This document shows, in pieces, positions 9,214 through 18,188 of a DNA stretch of 64,000 nt; positions within the stretch are counted from its first letter, which is position 1; every line of letters starts with the position of its first letter. A program made the position numbers and the translations under genes. This DNA is from Dyadobacter diqingensis (lineage in GTDB: Bacteria > Bacteroidota > Bacteroidia > Cytophagales > Spirosomataceae). The notes beneath the pieces are model-generated. The model made no database searches, had not been told where the DNA came from, and saw only the letters and a list, made by a program, of their open reading frames with translations. The DNA lies in assembly GCF_024220585.1 (NCBI RefSeq), contig NZ_JAMXKF010000003.1, positions 62,001 to 126,000 on the forward strand, given 5' to 3'.

Positions 9214-10482
9214 ATGAAAACTTTTATCTGGTTATTGTTAATCAGCACACTCTTTATTTCTGAAGCCGCAATAGCTGCATCAGTGGATGGCACTGACAAT
9301 GCGGAAGAAAAATATGGCTATTTTTTGGACAAAAATCATAAGACAGCACGTATCCCTTTTGAACTTCACTCCAATCTCATTTTAGTTTACGCGCGTATCA
9401 ATGACGTAGATTCGTTACGTTTTATTCTTGATACCGGCGTGAGCTCCATTATCATTACAGATCCGCATATATTAAAACCGGATAAGCTTAGGCTGACACG
9501 CAAGGTTAATCTGTCGGGCGCTGGTGAAGGAAAATCGGTGGCAGCGCATGTTGCGATTGATAACCGGTTTGCCATGGGACGTCTTCGGGCGAATCATCAG
9601 AATATCGTCGTGATCGAACAGGATTTTTTGCGTTTGTCGGAATACGTGGGTGTGCCCGTCCATGGGATTTTTGGCTATGATATATTTAACAATTTCGTCG
9701 TGACCATCGACTTTTCGAGAAGGGAACTTCTGCTGACTCAAAACGGAAACTATAAATACAAACCGAGTAAAGGCGACAAACATCCGATCGTGATTGAGGA
9801 TACGAAACCGTTTACCGATGCCGTAACGCTGTTTGCAGACGGACGTGAAAAACCGATCCGCGTGCTGATCGATACCGGTGCCGGTCACGCGTTGCTGCTT
9901 AACAACACGCCGAAAGAAACCTATCGTTTACCGGAAAAAGTGATCCGTGCGCAACTTGGCAGAGGGTTGAACGGCGTTATCAACGGTAATCTGGCTCGTG
10001 TGGACCGGATGAAACTGGGCCGTTTTGAGCTTGATAACATTGTAGCGTCATTTCCTGATAGTACGGGTTTCAGTGCCAAAATGGGCGCGAATGTGGAACG
10101 GCAGGGGAATATCGGCTGTGAACTTTTGAGGCGGTTTAAGGTGACGATGAATTATCATGAGGGTTATATGGTTTTGAAACCCGTCAGAAGCCGGATGAGA
10201 GAAAAGTTTGAGCATGATATGAGTGGAATGGAAATCCGCGCTGAGGGCAGTGATCTGCATTCCTATTTTGTGAATCATGTGCAGGAAAAATCACCTGCAT
10301 CACTGGCTGGACTGGTGGAAGGCGACCAGCTGTTATACATTGACGATCATGCTGCTGCTGAGCTGAATGTAAGTGAGATTTACAAACTCATGCAGCGTGG
10401 CGATGGCAGGAATGTTGACCTGCTCGTGAAGCGGAACGGTAATATTTTCTTTACCAGGATTACGCTGCGAAGAATGATTTGA
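9214..10482 (+). CDS. Secreted retropepsin-like aspartyl protease with C-terminal PDZ domain
   Basis: A 422-residue exported protein with a signal peptide (about 1-22). It has two retropepsin-like lobes, each with an aspartyl-protease motif: FILDTGVSS (D73) and VLIDTGAGH (D220). A PDZ domain follows at about 345-420, with a KSPASLAGLVEGDQLLYID carboxylate-binding block. Two motifs in one chain suggest an intramolecular pseudo-dimer, like pepsin rather than the single-lobe viral enzymes. Such proteins are common in Bacteroidota, but substrates are mostly unknown; periplasmic or cell-surface protein processing is inferred. It is preceded by a strong AGGAGG site, exceptional here. mnmD begins 37 bp downstream. 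Confidence 0.85.
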   Translation: MKTFIWLLLISTLFISEAAIAASVDGTDNAEEKYGYFLDKNHKTARIPFELHSNLILVYARINDVDSLRFILDTGVSSIIITDPHILKPDKLRLTRKVNLSGAGEGKSVAAHVAIDNRFAMGRLRANHQNIVVIEQDFLRLSEYVGVPVHGIFGYDIFNNFVVTIDFSRRELLLTQNGNYKYKPSKGDKHPIVIEDTKPFTDAVTLFADGREKPIRVLIDTGAGHALLLNNTPKETYRLPEKVIRAQLGRGLNGVINGNLARVDRMKLGRFELDNIVASFPDSTGFSAKMGANVERQGNIGCELLRRFKVTMNYHEGYMVLKPVRSRMREKFEHDMSGMEIRAEGSDLHSYFVNHVQEKSPASLAGLVEGDQLLYIDDHAAAELNVSEIYKLMQRGDGRNVDLLVKRNGNIFFTRITLRRMI

Positions 10483-10519
10483 GTATTTTTAAAGCCACAA
10501 CTTAATCAACGGCTTTATT

Positions 10520-11176
10520 TTGGAACGTCTAAAATTGACCGAGGACGGATCACATTCCTTATTCAATTCTCAATACAATCAGCATTATCATTCTGTGTCT
10601 GGTGCTCTCAAAGAGTCCAGACACATTTATATGAACCTTGGGTTAATTTCTTTTCTTGAAACTTCGCAGGAGCCAATACGCGTCTTCGAAATGGGTTTTG
10701 GAACGGGGCTGAATGCCTTTCTTACCTGGCAGGCGGCGAAACAGTACAGCAAACAGATTTATTATACCGGAGTTGAAGCTTTTCCCGTTGCACTGGAAGA
10801 GGCTTCCAAGCTGAATTATGAAACCGTGACTGATGAAACGGGACTGATGAAACTTCATACGTCGGAATGGGGCGTGACGCACCAGTTGTCAGAATATTTC
10901 CGGTTCAGAAAGGAACATCTCACTTTACAGGAATTTGCTGCGGATGAACTTTTCGATGTAATTTATTACGATGCCTTTGATCCCAAGGCCCAACCTGAAC
11001 TTTGGACGGAAGAAATACTTTCCAAAATAGCGGCCCAAACAAGGCCTGGCGGCGTATTAGTAACATATTCATCCAAAGGAATTGTAAAAAGAGCACTGGC
11101 CGCCGTCGGTTTTTCGGTAGAAAAGCACAAAGGACCAGGGAAAAAATGGCACGTGCTGCGTGCGGTAAAAATCTAG
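10520..11176 (+). CDS. mnmD: tRNA (5-methylaminomethyl-2-thiouridine34) methyltransferase MnmD
   Basis: A 218-residue SAM-dependent methyltransferase that finishes the mnm5s2U34 wobble modification of tRNAs for Lys, Glu and Gln. It is the stand-alone methylase domain, without the FAD oxidase half found in the E. coli MnmC fusion. Seen are the family N-terminus [19 protein letters not shown], the SAM loop [10 protein letters not shown] (57-66) and [12 protein letters not shown] (151-162). Translation must begin at the TTG at 10520, because the first ATG would remove the conserved N-terminus. A promoter for gmhA lies directly after its stop. Confidence 0.9.
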   Translation: MERLKLTEDGSHSLFNSQYNQHYHSVSGALKESRHIYMNLGLISFLETSQEPIRVFEMGFGTGLNAFLTWQAAKQYSKQIYYTGVEAFPVALEEASKLNYETVTDETGLMKLHTSEWGVTHQLSEYFRFRKEHLTLQEFAADELFDVIYYDAFDPKAQPELWTEEILSKIAAQTRPGGVLVTYSSKGIVKRALAAVGFSVEKHKGPGKKWHVLRAVKI

Positions 11177-11205
11177 TTATAATTCTGGCCGGTTTTGCAT
11201 TTACT

Positions 11206-11236
11206 TTTGCCAGCGTACCGTTATTAGATACATTTG
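11206..11236 (+). promoter_or_regulatory. Bacteroidota-type promoter of gmhA
   Basis: TTTG (11206-11209), a 19-bp spacer and TACATTTG (11229-11236) match the -33/-7 consensus at the ideal distance. It lies between the mnmD stop and the gmhA ATG, 37 bases before the start. Confidence 0.65.
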
Positions 11237-11273
11237 TTTAATTGTTGAAAAGATTTTTGTTCAAATTACCAGT

Positions 11274-11858
11274 ATGGGATACCAGAATATCATTAGCCAG
11301 GAACTTCGGGAGGCACAAAGCGTTCTCGATACATTTTTAAGTGATCCGATTCAGATAGAAAAAATAGAAAACGCGGCGTCTTTGATGGCGGAAGCGATTT
11401 TAAACAATAATAAAATTATTTCCTGCGGAAACGGGGGATCGCACTGCGATGCCATGCATTTTGCGGAAGAACTAACCGGACGTTACCGGGACAATCGTCG
11501 CTCATTGCCTGCAATCGCTATTTCTGATGTCAGTCATCTGAGCTGCGTGAGCAACGATTTTGGTTTTGAATTTGTATTTTCAAGATTCGTGGAAGGGCTC
11601 GGCCAGTCGGGTGACGTGCTTTTAGGATTAAGCACGAGCGGTAATTCTGCCAATATTATTCGCGCCGTAGAGGCCGCTAAAGCAAAAGGAATGAAGGTGG
11701 TGATCCTGTCTGGTAAAGACGGTGGTAAACTGGCCGGTTTAGCGGACGTGGAAATCCGTGTTCCACACTTCGGTTATGCCGACCGGATTCAGGAAATACA
11801 TATCAAAGTGATACATATTTTTATGCTTCTGATCGAAAAAATGGTGATTGGGGAATAA
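11274..11858 (+). CDS. gmhA: Phosphoheptose (sedoheptulose 7-phosphate) isomerase
   Basis: A 194-residue SIS-domain enzyme that makes D-glycero-D-manno-heptose 7-phosphate, the first step to the ADP-heptose of the LPS core. It has the phosphosugar-binding GNGGS (52-56) and STSGNS (120-125) loops. The zinc ligands of the family are at equivalent positions: H62, E66, Q173 and H181. Length is normal. It has its own promoter, and the Nudix hydrolase gene follows 53 bp later. The remaining heptose genes (hldE, gmhB, hldD) are not nearby. Together with kdsA at 60 kb it indicates a heptose/Kdo-containing lipopolysaccharide. Confidence 0.93.
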   Translation: MGYQNIISQELREAQSVLDTFLSDPIQIEKIENAASLMAEAILNNNKIISCGNGGSHCDAMHFAEELTGRYRDNRRSLPAIAISDVSHLSCVSNDFGFEFVFSRFVEGLGQSGDVLLGLSTSGNSANIIRAVEAAKAKGMKVVILSGKDGGKLAGLADVEIRVPHFGYADRIQEIHIKVIHIFMLLIEKMVIGE

Positions 11859-11911
11859 CTTATCACGAAAGTTACTATTTTGCCAGCGCACTAGCTCAAT
11901 CCCAATCACAC

Positions 11912-12352
11912 ATGAAAGTACGTCCGGCAGTTATCATCATTCAGGAAGGAACCGTTTTAACCATGCGTTATAAGTATGGAGAAAAAGAAGTGTACGCACT
12001 TCCGGGAGGTAATCCCGATCCGGATGAATGTTTGCCCGAAGCGCTGCGGAGGGAGCTGATGGAAGAGCTGGGCGTGAAAATTGAAATTGGCGAAATGGCG
12101 CTTTGTGGTGAAGTGTTGTGGAGTGAAATGAAAAAAGAAACGCTTCACATGATTTTCAGTGCGAAAATCGGAGAGGGCCTGCCGGTATTAAATCCTGTTG
12201 AAACCACTGCGCTGGAAGTGGTATGGCTTCCCTTTTCGGAACTCGAAAAACGGCTTATGTACCCCAATGTGGGCAAGGATATTCAAAAATATCTGAACGG
12301 CAGTTTGAAATCTTCTTACGTCGGTGTTATCGATCAGCCTTATGCGAAATAG
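11912..12352 (+). CDS. Nudix hydrolase
   Basis: A 146-residue hydrolase of nucleoside diphosphates linked to another moiety. The Nudix box is perfect: G33, E39, R47-E48, E51-E52, G54, with the glutamates coordinating magnesium. The substrate (oxidised nucleotide, nucleotide sugar, NADH, ADP-ribose) cannot be assigned from the sequence. It lies 53 bp after gmhA on the same strand, which would permit co-transcription, and is followed by a likely terminator. A role in nucleotide-sugar housekeeping is possible but only an inference from position. Confidence 0.88.
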   Translation: MKVRPAVIIIQEGTVLTMRYKYGEKEVYALPGGNPDPDECLPEALRRELMEELGVKIEIGEMALCGEVLWSEMKKETLHMIFSAKIGEGLPVLNPVETTALEVVWLPFSELEKRLMYPNVGKDIQKYLNGSLKSSYVGVIDQPYAK

Positions 12353-12420
12353 GTAGATCGAACCGGTAATTGCGAGTACACAATAAAATTCCAAAAACAG
12401 CCTTCGTCGTCTTTATTCTG

Positions 12421-12472
12421 AAAAGCCTCATTAAATTATACTGTTTAGTTGCATTATAAGAGGCTTTTTAAT
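12421..12472 (+). terminator. Probable terminator after the Nudix gene
   Basis: AAAAGCCTC (12421-12429) pairs with GAGGCTTTT (12460-12468), with a T-rich end. The 30-base loop is long, so efficiency is uncertain. Confidence 0.55.
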
Positions 12473-12524
12473 GCTATTTCCATTATACTTTTAGAACAGG
12501 CTTCACAAAAACAGAAACAAACCG

Positions 12525-12532
12525 TACTTTTG
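12525..12532 (+). promoter_or_regulatory. -7 promoter element of the SNF2 helicase gene
   Basis: TACTTTTG fits TAnnTTTG exactly, followed by CGG, 24 bases before the ATG at 12557. The same TACTTTTGCGG string occurs before recQ. A -33 TTG is not obvious. Confidence 0.4.
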
Positions 12533-12556
12533 CGGTTTAACGAGTTTCAAGGATAA

Positions 12557-15500
12557 ATGGACAACGAGAGGAAGGAGCGATTATCACAGTTTTTAAGAAG
12601 AAACTCTGAGGGCCAAACACTATCACAAGGACGATCAATTTTCAGTAGCGGAGGCTATAGTATTGTGAAGTTGGATTACAATGGAGGAGGTTATGCCGAA
12701 TTCAAAGTAAAAAGTGATTACTCGGTCCGTGATTATGTGATTACAATTCAGGATTTTCTTACCCCGAATATAAGTACTTCCTGTACGTGCACGCACGATT
12801 ATGGCGGTCTTTGCAAGCATAGGATTGCGATGACGCTGTATGTTCTGGACAAAATGCCTGCTTACGTGAAGCCCACGGCCCACGAAATGGCAGACACGAT
12901 GGTGATATTGCCGTCTCTTAAGGACGCATATCTCGAAGATCTTGTGCAGCGTGAGAACTGGAATAACCGCAACCAGATTTCAAAAGTAGATATCGTTTCT
13001 ACGCGTGACGGGTTTGCCGACTGTAAGGTAAATATCAAAGACAGGGAATTTTCGGTACAGTTTACCAAAATACCCAATTCAAATCAGATACAAACGGCTT
13101 GTACCTGTAATCAGACACTTTATGTTCCGTTATGCGAGCATAAGCTGATTGCGTTGCTGAAACTGCGCGATCAGTTTGGCGAGCGCGCGTTTGAAATGAT
13201 GCGTGACTGGACGGAGGATAAGCAAAACCTGCTGGCCGAATATGGCTATAACCTGGAAGACAATCTTGAAGGTAAATTTGATTTTAAGATTGATGCAGGT
13301 GGTGCGTTACAGTTGATCCGGCAGGATAAGGGTATTCAGAAAGTAGGTGTTTACCAAAACTGGCAGCAGCTGCGCGACAAGGTCATTCCTGACTTATTGC
13401 CGACTTACCAGGTCACTGACAATGATTCGCATTCAGGTGACGAACGTCTTTCGCTGTATGTTTTCTGGCCTCGTGGTTTTGATAGTTTACTGGATGTGGG
13501 TTTTGGTATTTTTTCTGCAAAAAGCAGCGCCAAAACGCAAAAATATACGCATATCCGCAGCATTGCCGGCGGATCCGGGACGGCTTATCTGCCCGAGGAA
13601 ATTCCGGTATTAACAGCAGGAGATTCCAGATTGGTACGCATTGCCCGTCAGTTCAGTCCGGAAGGGCTTCAAAAATATATGAAAGGCCGCGGACAGGCGA
13701 ACGGGCATTTAAGTGACGAATCTGCGGATTATCAGAGTGAAGCACATAAATGGGTGGGGCGCCAGATCGTTCGGATCTTCAAGGATCTGAGCGGAGAGCG
13801 TTTGTTCATTACTGAAAATGATTATGTAACAAACCAGAACCAGCTTCAGGAAGTAAAACTTCACCCGACACCAGCCAAATTGTTTTTTGTGTTGACAGAA
13901 GATCAGGAATTTATCAGCCTGAATCCATACGTTGAGATTGAAAAAGGGAAACCGGTTGATTTGCAATTGGTAGCCGGTTCGTTTGAGAGCTTCTGGCTGG
14001 GAATCCATAAGAGCGAAATACTTTTCCGTTGGGAAAGTATCAATGACGCGGAAATGGTTGATTACCTGCGCCAGAACGGATACAAGATCAGGGTGCGCAA
14101 GGATCATGCCGAGAGTTTTATGAAGGACTGGGTGATGCCGGTTACGGAACATTTCGAGGTTATTTTCCAGACACGTCACGAACTGGAAACGAGTTCGATG
14201 AAATATGTGAAGGGCAGAATTTACCTGAAAGAGGATGAAGCGAATCTGCTGATTGTGCCTACTTATGTTTACGAAGGTGATGTGGAAGAAGAGGAAACAG
14301 AGCTGATCCACGACAATCAAAGAACAAAAGCTGGGTTTGATGATAACAAGATCCAGTTACTTGAACGCGATACAACTGCTGAAAAGGCACATTGGGAATG
14401 GGTAAAATCACTTCACCCGGAATTTGCACAGCAGCCAGACCAGCCATTTTTCTTTATTCCTTTTGATGAGGTGATGAAAGACGGATGGTTATTCCACTTT
14501 GTCGATACGGTTGAGGAGAAGCAGGTACAGCTTTTAGGTTTTAAAGACCTGAAAAAAATGCGCATTAACCCAAACCGGGGAAAGGTGCAGATCAGGGCTT
14601 CGTCCGGAATTGACTGGTTTGATATGCAAATCGAGATCAGTTTCGGAGATCAGCAGGTAACACTGGCCGATGCTAAAAAAGCGTTGCTTAAAAAACAGAA
14701 TTACGTTGAGTTAAAAGATGGCTCCATGGGAATTTTGCCGGAAGAGTGGATCCAGAAACTTGAACCTCTGCTGAAATTCGGCCGCGTGGATGGTGATGAA
14801 GTACATTTATCCAAATTCCATTTTTCGCTGATTGAAGAACTTGCTTCGCAAATTGATAACGAAGAAGTTTTGCAGGAGCTTTGGGAGAAAAAACAAAAGC
14901 TCCTGAATTTTAAAGAAATAGAGAGTATACCACTTCCTGAAAACATCAATGCGACTCTGCGCCATTATCAGGAAGAAGGATATAAATGGCTGAATTTCCT
15001 TGAAGAATTTGGCTGGGGCGGGTGTTTGGCGGATGATATGGGTTTAGGTAAAACCTTACAGATGCTGACATTCCTGCAACATCAGAAAAACAAAAATCCT
15101 GAGTCTACGAATTTAGTCGTAGTTCCTACCACGCTGATTTTCAACTGGCAGGCTGAGTCGGCTAAGTTTACGCCAGACCTGAAGCTGTATGTACACAGAG
15201 GTATGGACCGTCGTAAGGACCTGGAATTTTTTGACGAATATGACATTATCCTGACCACTTATGGCACGATGCGAAGTGATGTGGAATTGTTAAAGAAAAT
15301 CCATTTCAACTACATTGTACTTGATGAATCGCAGGCAATCAAAAACCCGGATTCATTAACGGCCAAGGCTTCCCGATTGCTGAAATCGAGTAATCGTCTG
15401 GCTATGACGGGTACGCCGGTGGAGAATAACACCTTTGATTTATACTCCCAGTTTGAGTTTTTGAATCCGGGTCTGTTAGGTCATGCCGATTTCTTCCGTG

Positions 15501-16339
15501 CAGAATATGCCACACCGATTGATAAATTTCAGGACAAAGTGAAGTCAGAAGAGTTGCGTCGTCTGGTGTATCCTTTTATGCTGAAACGTACGAAGGAAGA
15601 GGTGGCGACGGATCTGCCGGACAAAACGGAAACCATTCTGTATTGTGAAATGGGCAAGAAGCAACGGAAGGTCTACGAAACAATTCGTGAGAAGTACCGA
15701 CTGCAAATTGCGGAGAAACTGGCGACGGACGGTTTGAACAAAAGCAACTTCCTTATTTTTGAAGCGTTGCTTAAACTGCGCCAGATCTGTGATTCACCTT
15801 TGCTGCTTTCAGATGACGTAGATTATGGAAGCGACTCAGCCAAGCTGGAGGAAATTGTGCGTGAGATCGAGGAAAATGCATCTAATCACAAGATATTAAT
15901 ATTTAGCCAGTTTCTGGGCATGCTTGATCTGATACGTCAGCATTTGGAAAAGGTTAATATCCCATATGAATACCTTGACGGTCAGACTGTCGATCGTGCG
16001 GGTCGTGTAAACCGCTTCCAGAATGACCAGAACTGCCGGGTTTTCTTAATGAGTCTAAAAGCCGGTGGTGTGGGCCTTAACCTGACCGAAGCGGATTACG
16101 TATATCTGATGGATCCATGGTGGAATCCGGCAGTGGAACGTCAGGCTATTGACAGAACACACCGGATTGGACAGACACGTAAGGTGTTTGCTTATAAAAT
16201 GATCTGTAAGGATACGATTGAAGAAAAGATATTATTGCTTCAGGAACGTAAGCAGGAACTGGCCGAAGACTTGGTAGGCGGGGAAGCTGGTTTCATCAAG
16301 AAACTGAGCCAGGACGATATCATGGCACTATTTAGCTAA
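12557..16339 (+). CDS. SNF2-family ATPase with two N-terminal SWIM zinc fingers
   Basis: A 1260-residue Swi2/Snf2 translocase. The N-terminus has two SWIM-type CxC...CxH fingers: C76-C78-C86-H88 and C182-C184-C193-H195. A long middle region (about 210-780) of unassigned fold follows. The two-lobed helicase core has Walker A in DMGLGKT (827-833), a DESQ box (923-926) in place of DEAH, TGTPVENN, and a C-terminal lobe ending with the VERQAIDRTHRIGQT arginine-finger motif. Such proteins slide along double-stranded DNA and remodel protein-DNA complexes; bacterial cases relate to RapA or to repair, but the partner here is unknown. The gene is monocistronic, with its own -7 element and a strong terminator. 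Confidence 0.92.
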   Translation: MDNERKERLSQFLRRNSEGQTLSQGRSIFSSGGYSIVKLDYNGGGYAEFKVKSDYSVRDYVITIQDFLTPNISTSCTCTHDYGGLCKHRIAMTLYVLDKMPAYVKPTAHEMADTMVILPSLKDAYLEDLVQRENWNNRNQISKVDIVSTRDGFADCKVNIKDREFSVQFTKIPNSNQIQTACTCNQTLYVPLCEHKLIALLKLRDQFGERAFEMMRDWTEDKQNLLAEYGYNLEDNLEGKFDFKIDAGGALQLIRQDKGIQKVGVYQNWQQLRDKVIPDLLPTYQVTDNDSHSGDERLSLYVFWPRGFDSLLDVGFGIFSAKSSAKTQKYTHIRSIAGGSGTAYLPEEIPVLTAGDSRLVRIARQFSPEGLQKYMKGRGQANGHLSDESADYQSEAHKWVGRQIVRIFKDLSGERLFITENDYVTNQNQLQEVKLHPTPAKLFFVLTEDQEFISLNPYVEIEKGKPVDLQLVAGSFESFWLGIHKSEILFRWESINDAEMVDYLRQNGYKIRVRKDHAESFMKDWVMPVTEHFEVIFQTRHELETSSMKYVKGRIYLKEDEANLLIVPTYVYEGDVEEEETELIHDNQRTKAGFDDNKIQLLERDTTAEKAHWEWVKSLHPEFAQQPDQPFFFIPFDEVMKDGWLFHFVDTVEEKQVQLLGFKDLKKMRINPNRGKVQIRASSGIDWFDMQIEISFGDQQVTLADAKKALLKKQNYVELKDGSMGILPEEWIQKLEPLLKFGRVDGDEVHLSKFHFSLIEELASQIDNEEVLQELWEKKQKLLNFKEIESIPLPENINATLRHYQEEGYKWLNFLEEFGWGGCLADDMGLGKTLQMLTFLQHQKNKNPESTNLVVVPTTLIFNWQAESAKFTPDLKLYVHRGMDRRKDLEFFDEYDIILTTYGTMRSDVELLKKIHFNYIVLDESQAIKNPDSLTAKASRLLKSSNRLAMTGTPVENNTFDLYSQFEFLNPGLLGHADFFRAEYATPIDKFQDKVKSEELRRLVYPFMLKRTKEEVATDLPDKTETILYCEMGKKQRKVYETIREKYRLQIAEKLATDGLNKSNFLIFEALLKLRQICDSPLLLSDDVDYGSDSAKLEEIVREIEENASNHKILIFSQFLGMLDLIRQHLEKVNIPYEYLDGQTVDRAGRVNRFQNDQNCRVFLMSLKAGGVGLNLTEADYVYLMDPWWNPAVERQAIDRTHRIGQTRKVFAYKMICKDTIEEKILLLQERKQELAEDLVGGEAGFIKKLSQDDIMALFS

Positions 16340-16340
16340 A

Positions 16341-16383
16341 AAGAAGAGGGGTTACGAAATGTTTCGTAACCCCTCTTCTTTAC
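16341..16383. terminator. Bidirectional terminator, SNF2 helicase / Rid protein
   Basis: A perfect 19-bp inverted repeat at 16341-16359 and 16362-16380, beginning AAGAAGAGGGG, lies between the convergent stops at 16339 and 16390. The A-rich and T-rich flanks suit both directions. Confidence 0.9.
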
Positions 16384-16389
16384 TATCAT

Positions 16390-16773
16390 TTACTCAACTA
16401 CGGCAGTAAATTCGATCTCAACAAGATAGTCTGGTGATACCAGTTTGCTGATTTCATAAATACCCGTTGTCGGTTTTATATCTCCAAAAAAGGCACCGTG
16501 TGCTCTTGCGATATCATCGAACTTCGTGATGTCGGTGGTGAAAATTCTCGTACGCACTACATCTTTCAGAGAAACACCTGCATCTTCTAACACCTTTGCA
16601 ATTCTTTCAATGATATTATTGGTTTGCGCATAAGCATCATCCGCTTTCACTACTTCTCCGTCGACAATAGCAACAGTTCCTGAAACTTCTACAATGTTAC
16701 CGATACGTACGGCGCGGCAGTAACCCATTTTGTCCTCCCACGGCGAGCCCGTAAGAATATTTTGTCTTGGCAT
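16390..16773 (-). CDS. Rid-family (YjgF/YER057c/UK114) protein lacking the catalytic arginine
   Basis: A 127-residue member of the Rid superfamily: the SGTVAIVDGEVVKADDAYAQTNNIIERIA helix-strand core and the VEIEFTAVVE end are typical. RidA proper hydrolyses reactive enamine/imine products of PLP enzymes and uses an arginine in a PxR motif near residue 103-105. Here that place reads KPTTGIYEI, with T103 where the arginine is expected. The protein therefore probably belongs to another Rid subfamily without imine deaminase activity; its function is unknown. It is monocistronic and converges on the SNF2 gene. Confidence 0.85.
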   Translation of the reverse strand: MPRQNILTGSPWEDKMGYCRAVRIGNIVEVSGTVAIVDGEVVKADDAYAQTNNIIERIAKVLEDAGVSLKDVVRTRIFTTDITKFDDIARAHGAFFGDIKPTTGIYEISKLVSPDYLVEIEFTAVVE

Positions 16774-16926
16774 GTTAAGGAAAATTTAAATTTTGTGGCG
16801 TAAATATATCGTGTTCTAAATTAAATCAGTAGCATTCCGTAAAATGAATTCGGCCTGATTTATGGGTGATGGAAAGGTTTGCTTGCCGCTAGTGTGGGTT
16901 ATTCTAATTCAAAACTTTAATGAGGA

Positions 16927-17082
16927 AGACGGCTTAGCCGTCTCCTATTTGTAGCTTTTGATCCGGCCGTCCAAGCAATCTGGTTCTTTCGGAGCCTCCT
17001 GGAAATAAGGAGGAAACTCCGATGGAGTTAGGGGAATCTGGCCTGAGATATATTTTCTATAAACAGGAGGCTCCAAGGGAGC
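16927..17082. repeat. Cluster of short three-base-loop hairpins within a 380-bp gene-free stretch
   Basis: The gene-free stretch 16774-17153 holds several small palindromes with three-base loops. They are AGACGGC-tta-GCCGTCT (16927-16943), AACTCC-gat-GGAGTT (17015-17029) and GCTCC-aag-GGAGC (17070-17082). The pair GGAGCCTCC (16991-16999) and GGAGGCTCC (17066-17074) forms an outer inverted repeat around the middle one. The stretch is flanked by the Rid gene start and the GDPD gene stop. The CC-nnn-GG core links it to the array at 24.8 kb. No coding potential is seen. Confidence 0.55.
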
Positions 17083-17153
17083 GATTTTGAAAGACAATAT
17101 CTTGCTTAAACTGACAAGGAGTCGTTTAGGAAAAAAATACTGATTTACCTGTC

Positions 17154-17975
17154 TTATCGCAACCCGTTCTTTTTCAGGTAGTCAATTAACGCCTCCGGGT
17201 GATCTGTTTGTAAACCTTGTACCCCTTTTTTTAACGCGATATTCCATGAATCCGGGCCTTCTTTTGGATCCTGTACATCGAGCCATACAGAAATATTTCG
17301 GGTTTGAAGAAATCTCTGAATTTCGGGATCGACGATATTATCCACCACATCAATTTTTACTTTATTTAAGAAAGCCGTTAGCTGGTCCTGACTTTTTACT
17401 TCGTCGGGAATACTCGTCATCAAAGGCATTTGTGGCGCAATCGTCTTCCATTTTGGATATTGCTCTTTTTTGTTGATATACACCACAATCTGTTTTTCCA
17501 TTCCGGCTTCCTGAATTTGTTGCCAGGTTTGGGCCACGTCTGCGTCCTTAAAATCGAGATAAATGTTGATTTTGTTCTTACACAATTTCAAAACATCGCG
17601 AAACTCAGGGATGCGGTGTGTCTTATGGTTGTGATTGTATACCTGAAGTGTTTTGATTTCAGCCAATGTGTGTTCACTGACTTTACCCTTCCCGTTGGTA
17701 GCTCTGTCGACGGTAGCATCATGATGTATGACAAGATGACCATCTTTTGTTGTCCGCAAATCGACTTCAACATAATCGACCCCATGTTTTATTGCCTCGG
17801 TAATGGAAGCCAAAGTATTTTCCGGAACATTCGTGTGGTTTCCGCGATGGGCAATGACGATCAGCTTATGCTTGCTTTCAGGTAATCTGCCAGGTGAGGT
17901 CTGGCCTGCGGCTTTTATGGATAAACAGAAAAAGACTCCCGATATTAAAAAGAATAAAGACTTAAAAAAGGACAT
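17154..17975 (-). CDS. Exported glycerophosphodiester phosphodiesterase
   Basis: A 273-residue GDPD with a signal peptide (about 1-25), so it acts in the periplasm or outside. It hydrolyses deacylated phospholipid heads to glycerol 3-phosphate and an alcohol. The TIM-barrel active site is visible: HRGN (43-46), PENT (51-54), E70 and D72 in YVEVDLR, and H84-H85 in VIHHD. The product could in principle feed glycerol metabolism (glpK lies at 25.2 kb, not linked). It is monocistronic and separated from the upstream PfkB gene by a terminator and a repeat. Confidence 0.9.
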   Translation of the reverse strand: MSFFKSLFFLISGVFFCLSIKAAGQTSPGRLPESKHKLIVIAHRGNHTNVPENTLASITEAIKHGVDYVEVDLRTTKDGHLVIHHDATVDRATNGKGKVSEHTLAEIKTLQVYNHNHKTHRIPEFRDVLKLCKNKINIYLDFKDADVAQTWQQIQEAGMEKQIVVYINKKEQYPKWKTIAPQMPLMTSIPDEVKSQDQLTAFLNKVKIDVVDNIVDPEIQRFLQTRNISVWLDVQDPKEGPDSWNIALKKGVQGLQTDHPEALIDYLKKNGLR

Positions 17976-18064
17976 TTCAGTGCTGGTTATAGGTTGAATA
18001 AAGTTGTTAACCCCAGAGCAATACTTTGGTTTAACTAATAAGGGCTACTGGCAGAGGTAACGAA

Positions 18065-18115
18065 AAAAGGCCTGTGAAATGAAGAGAAATAAATCCCCGT
18101 TTTCACAGACCTTTT
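18065..18115 (-). terminator. Terminator downstream of the PfkB kinase gene
   Basis: Arms 18065-18079 and 18101-18115 (AAAAGGYCTGTGAAA, one G-U pair) form a 15-bp stem with a T-run on the minus strand. It lies between the PfkB stop and the GDPD start. Confidence 0.65.
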
Positions 18116-18129
18116 ATTGGTATTAATAG

Positions 18130-18186
18130 TCGATCACCATTTTATTCAGCCGTCGATTTGAAAGCCGATAGCTGATTGCCGACCGC
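18130..18186. repeat. Dispersed intergenic repeat, GCCGATAGC family, copy 1
   Basis: The segment contains TCACCATTTTATTCAGCC, CGATTTGAAA and then AAAGCCGATAGCTGATTGCC. Its first half resembles 30091-30126, and the GCCGATAGC core recurs near 31606 and 49274. It is non-coding and sits directly after the PfkB stop. Confidence 0.5.
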
Positions 18187-18188
18187 CG

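Noticed and set aside
10491-10516. AAAGCC...GGCTTT inverted repeat between the retropepsin gene and mnmD
   Set aside because: Six-base arms with a 14-base loop and no proper T-run; likely chance, and it abuts the mnmD start.
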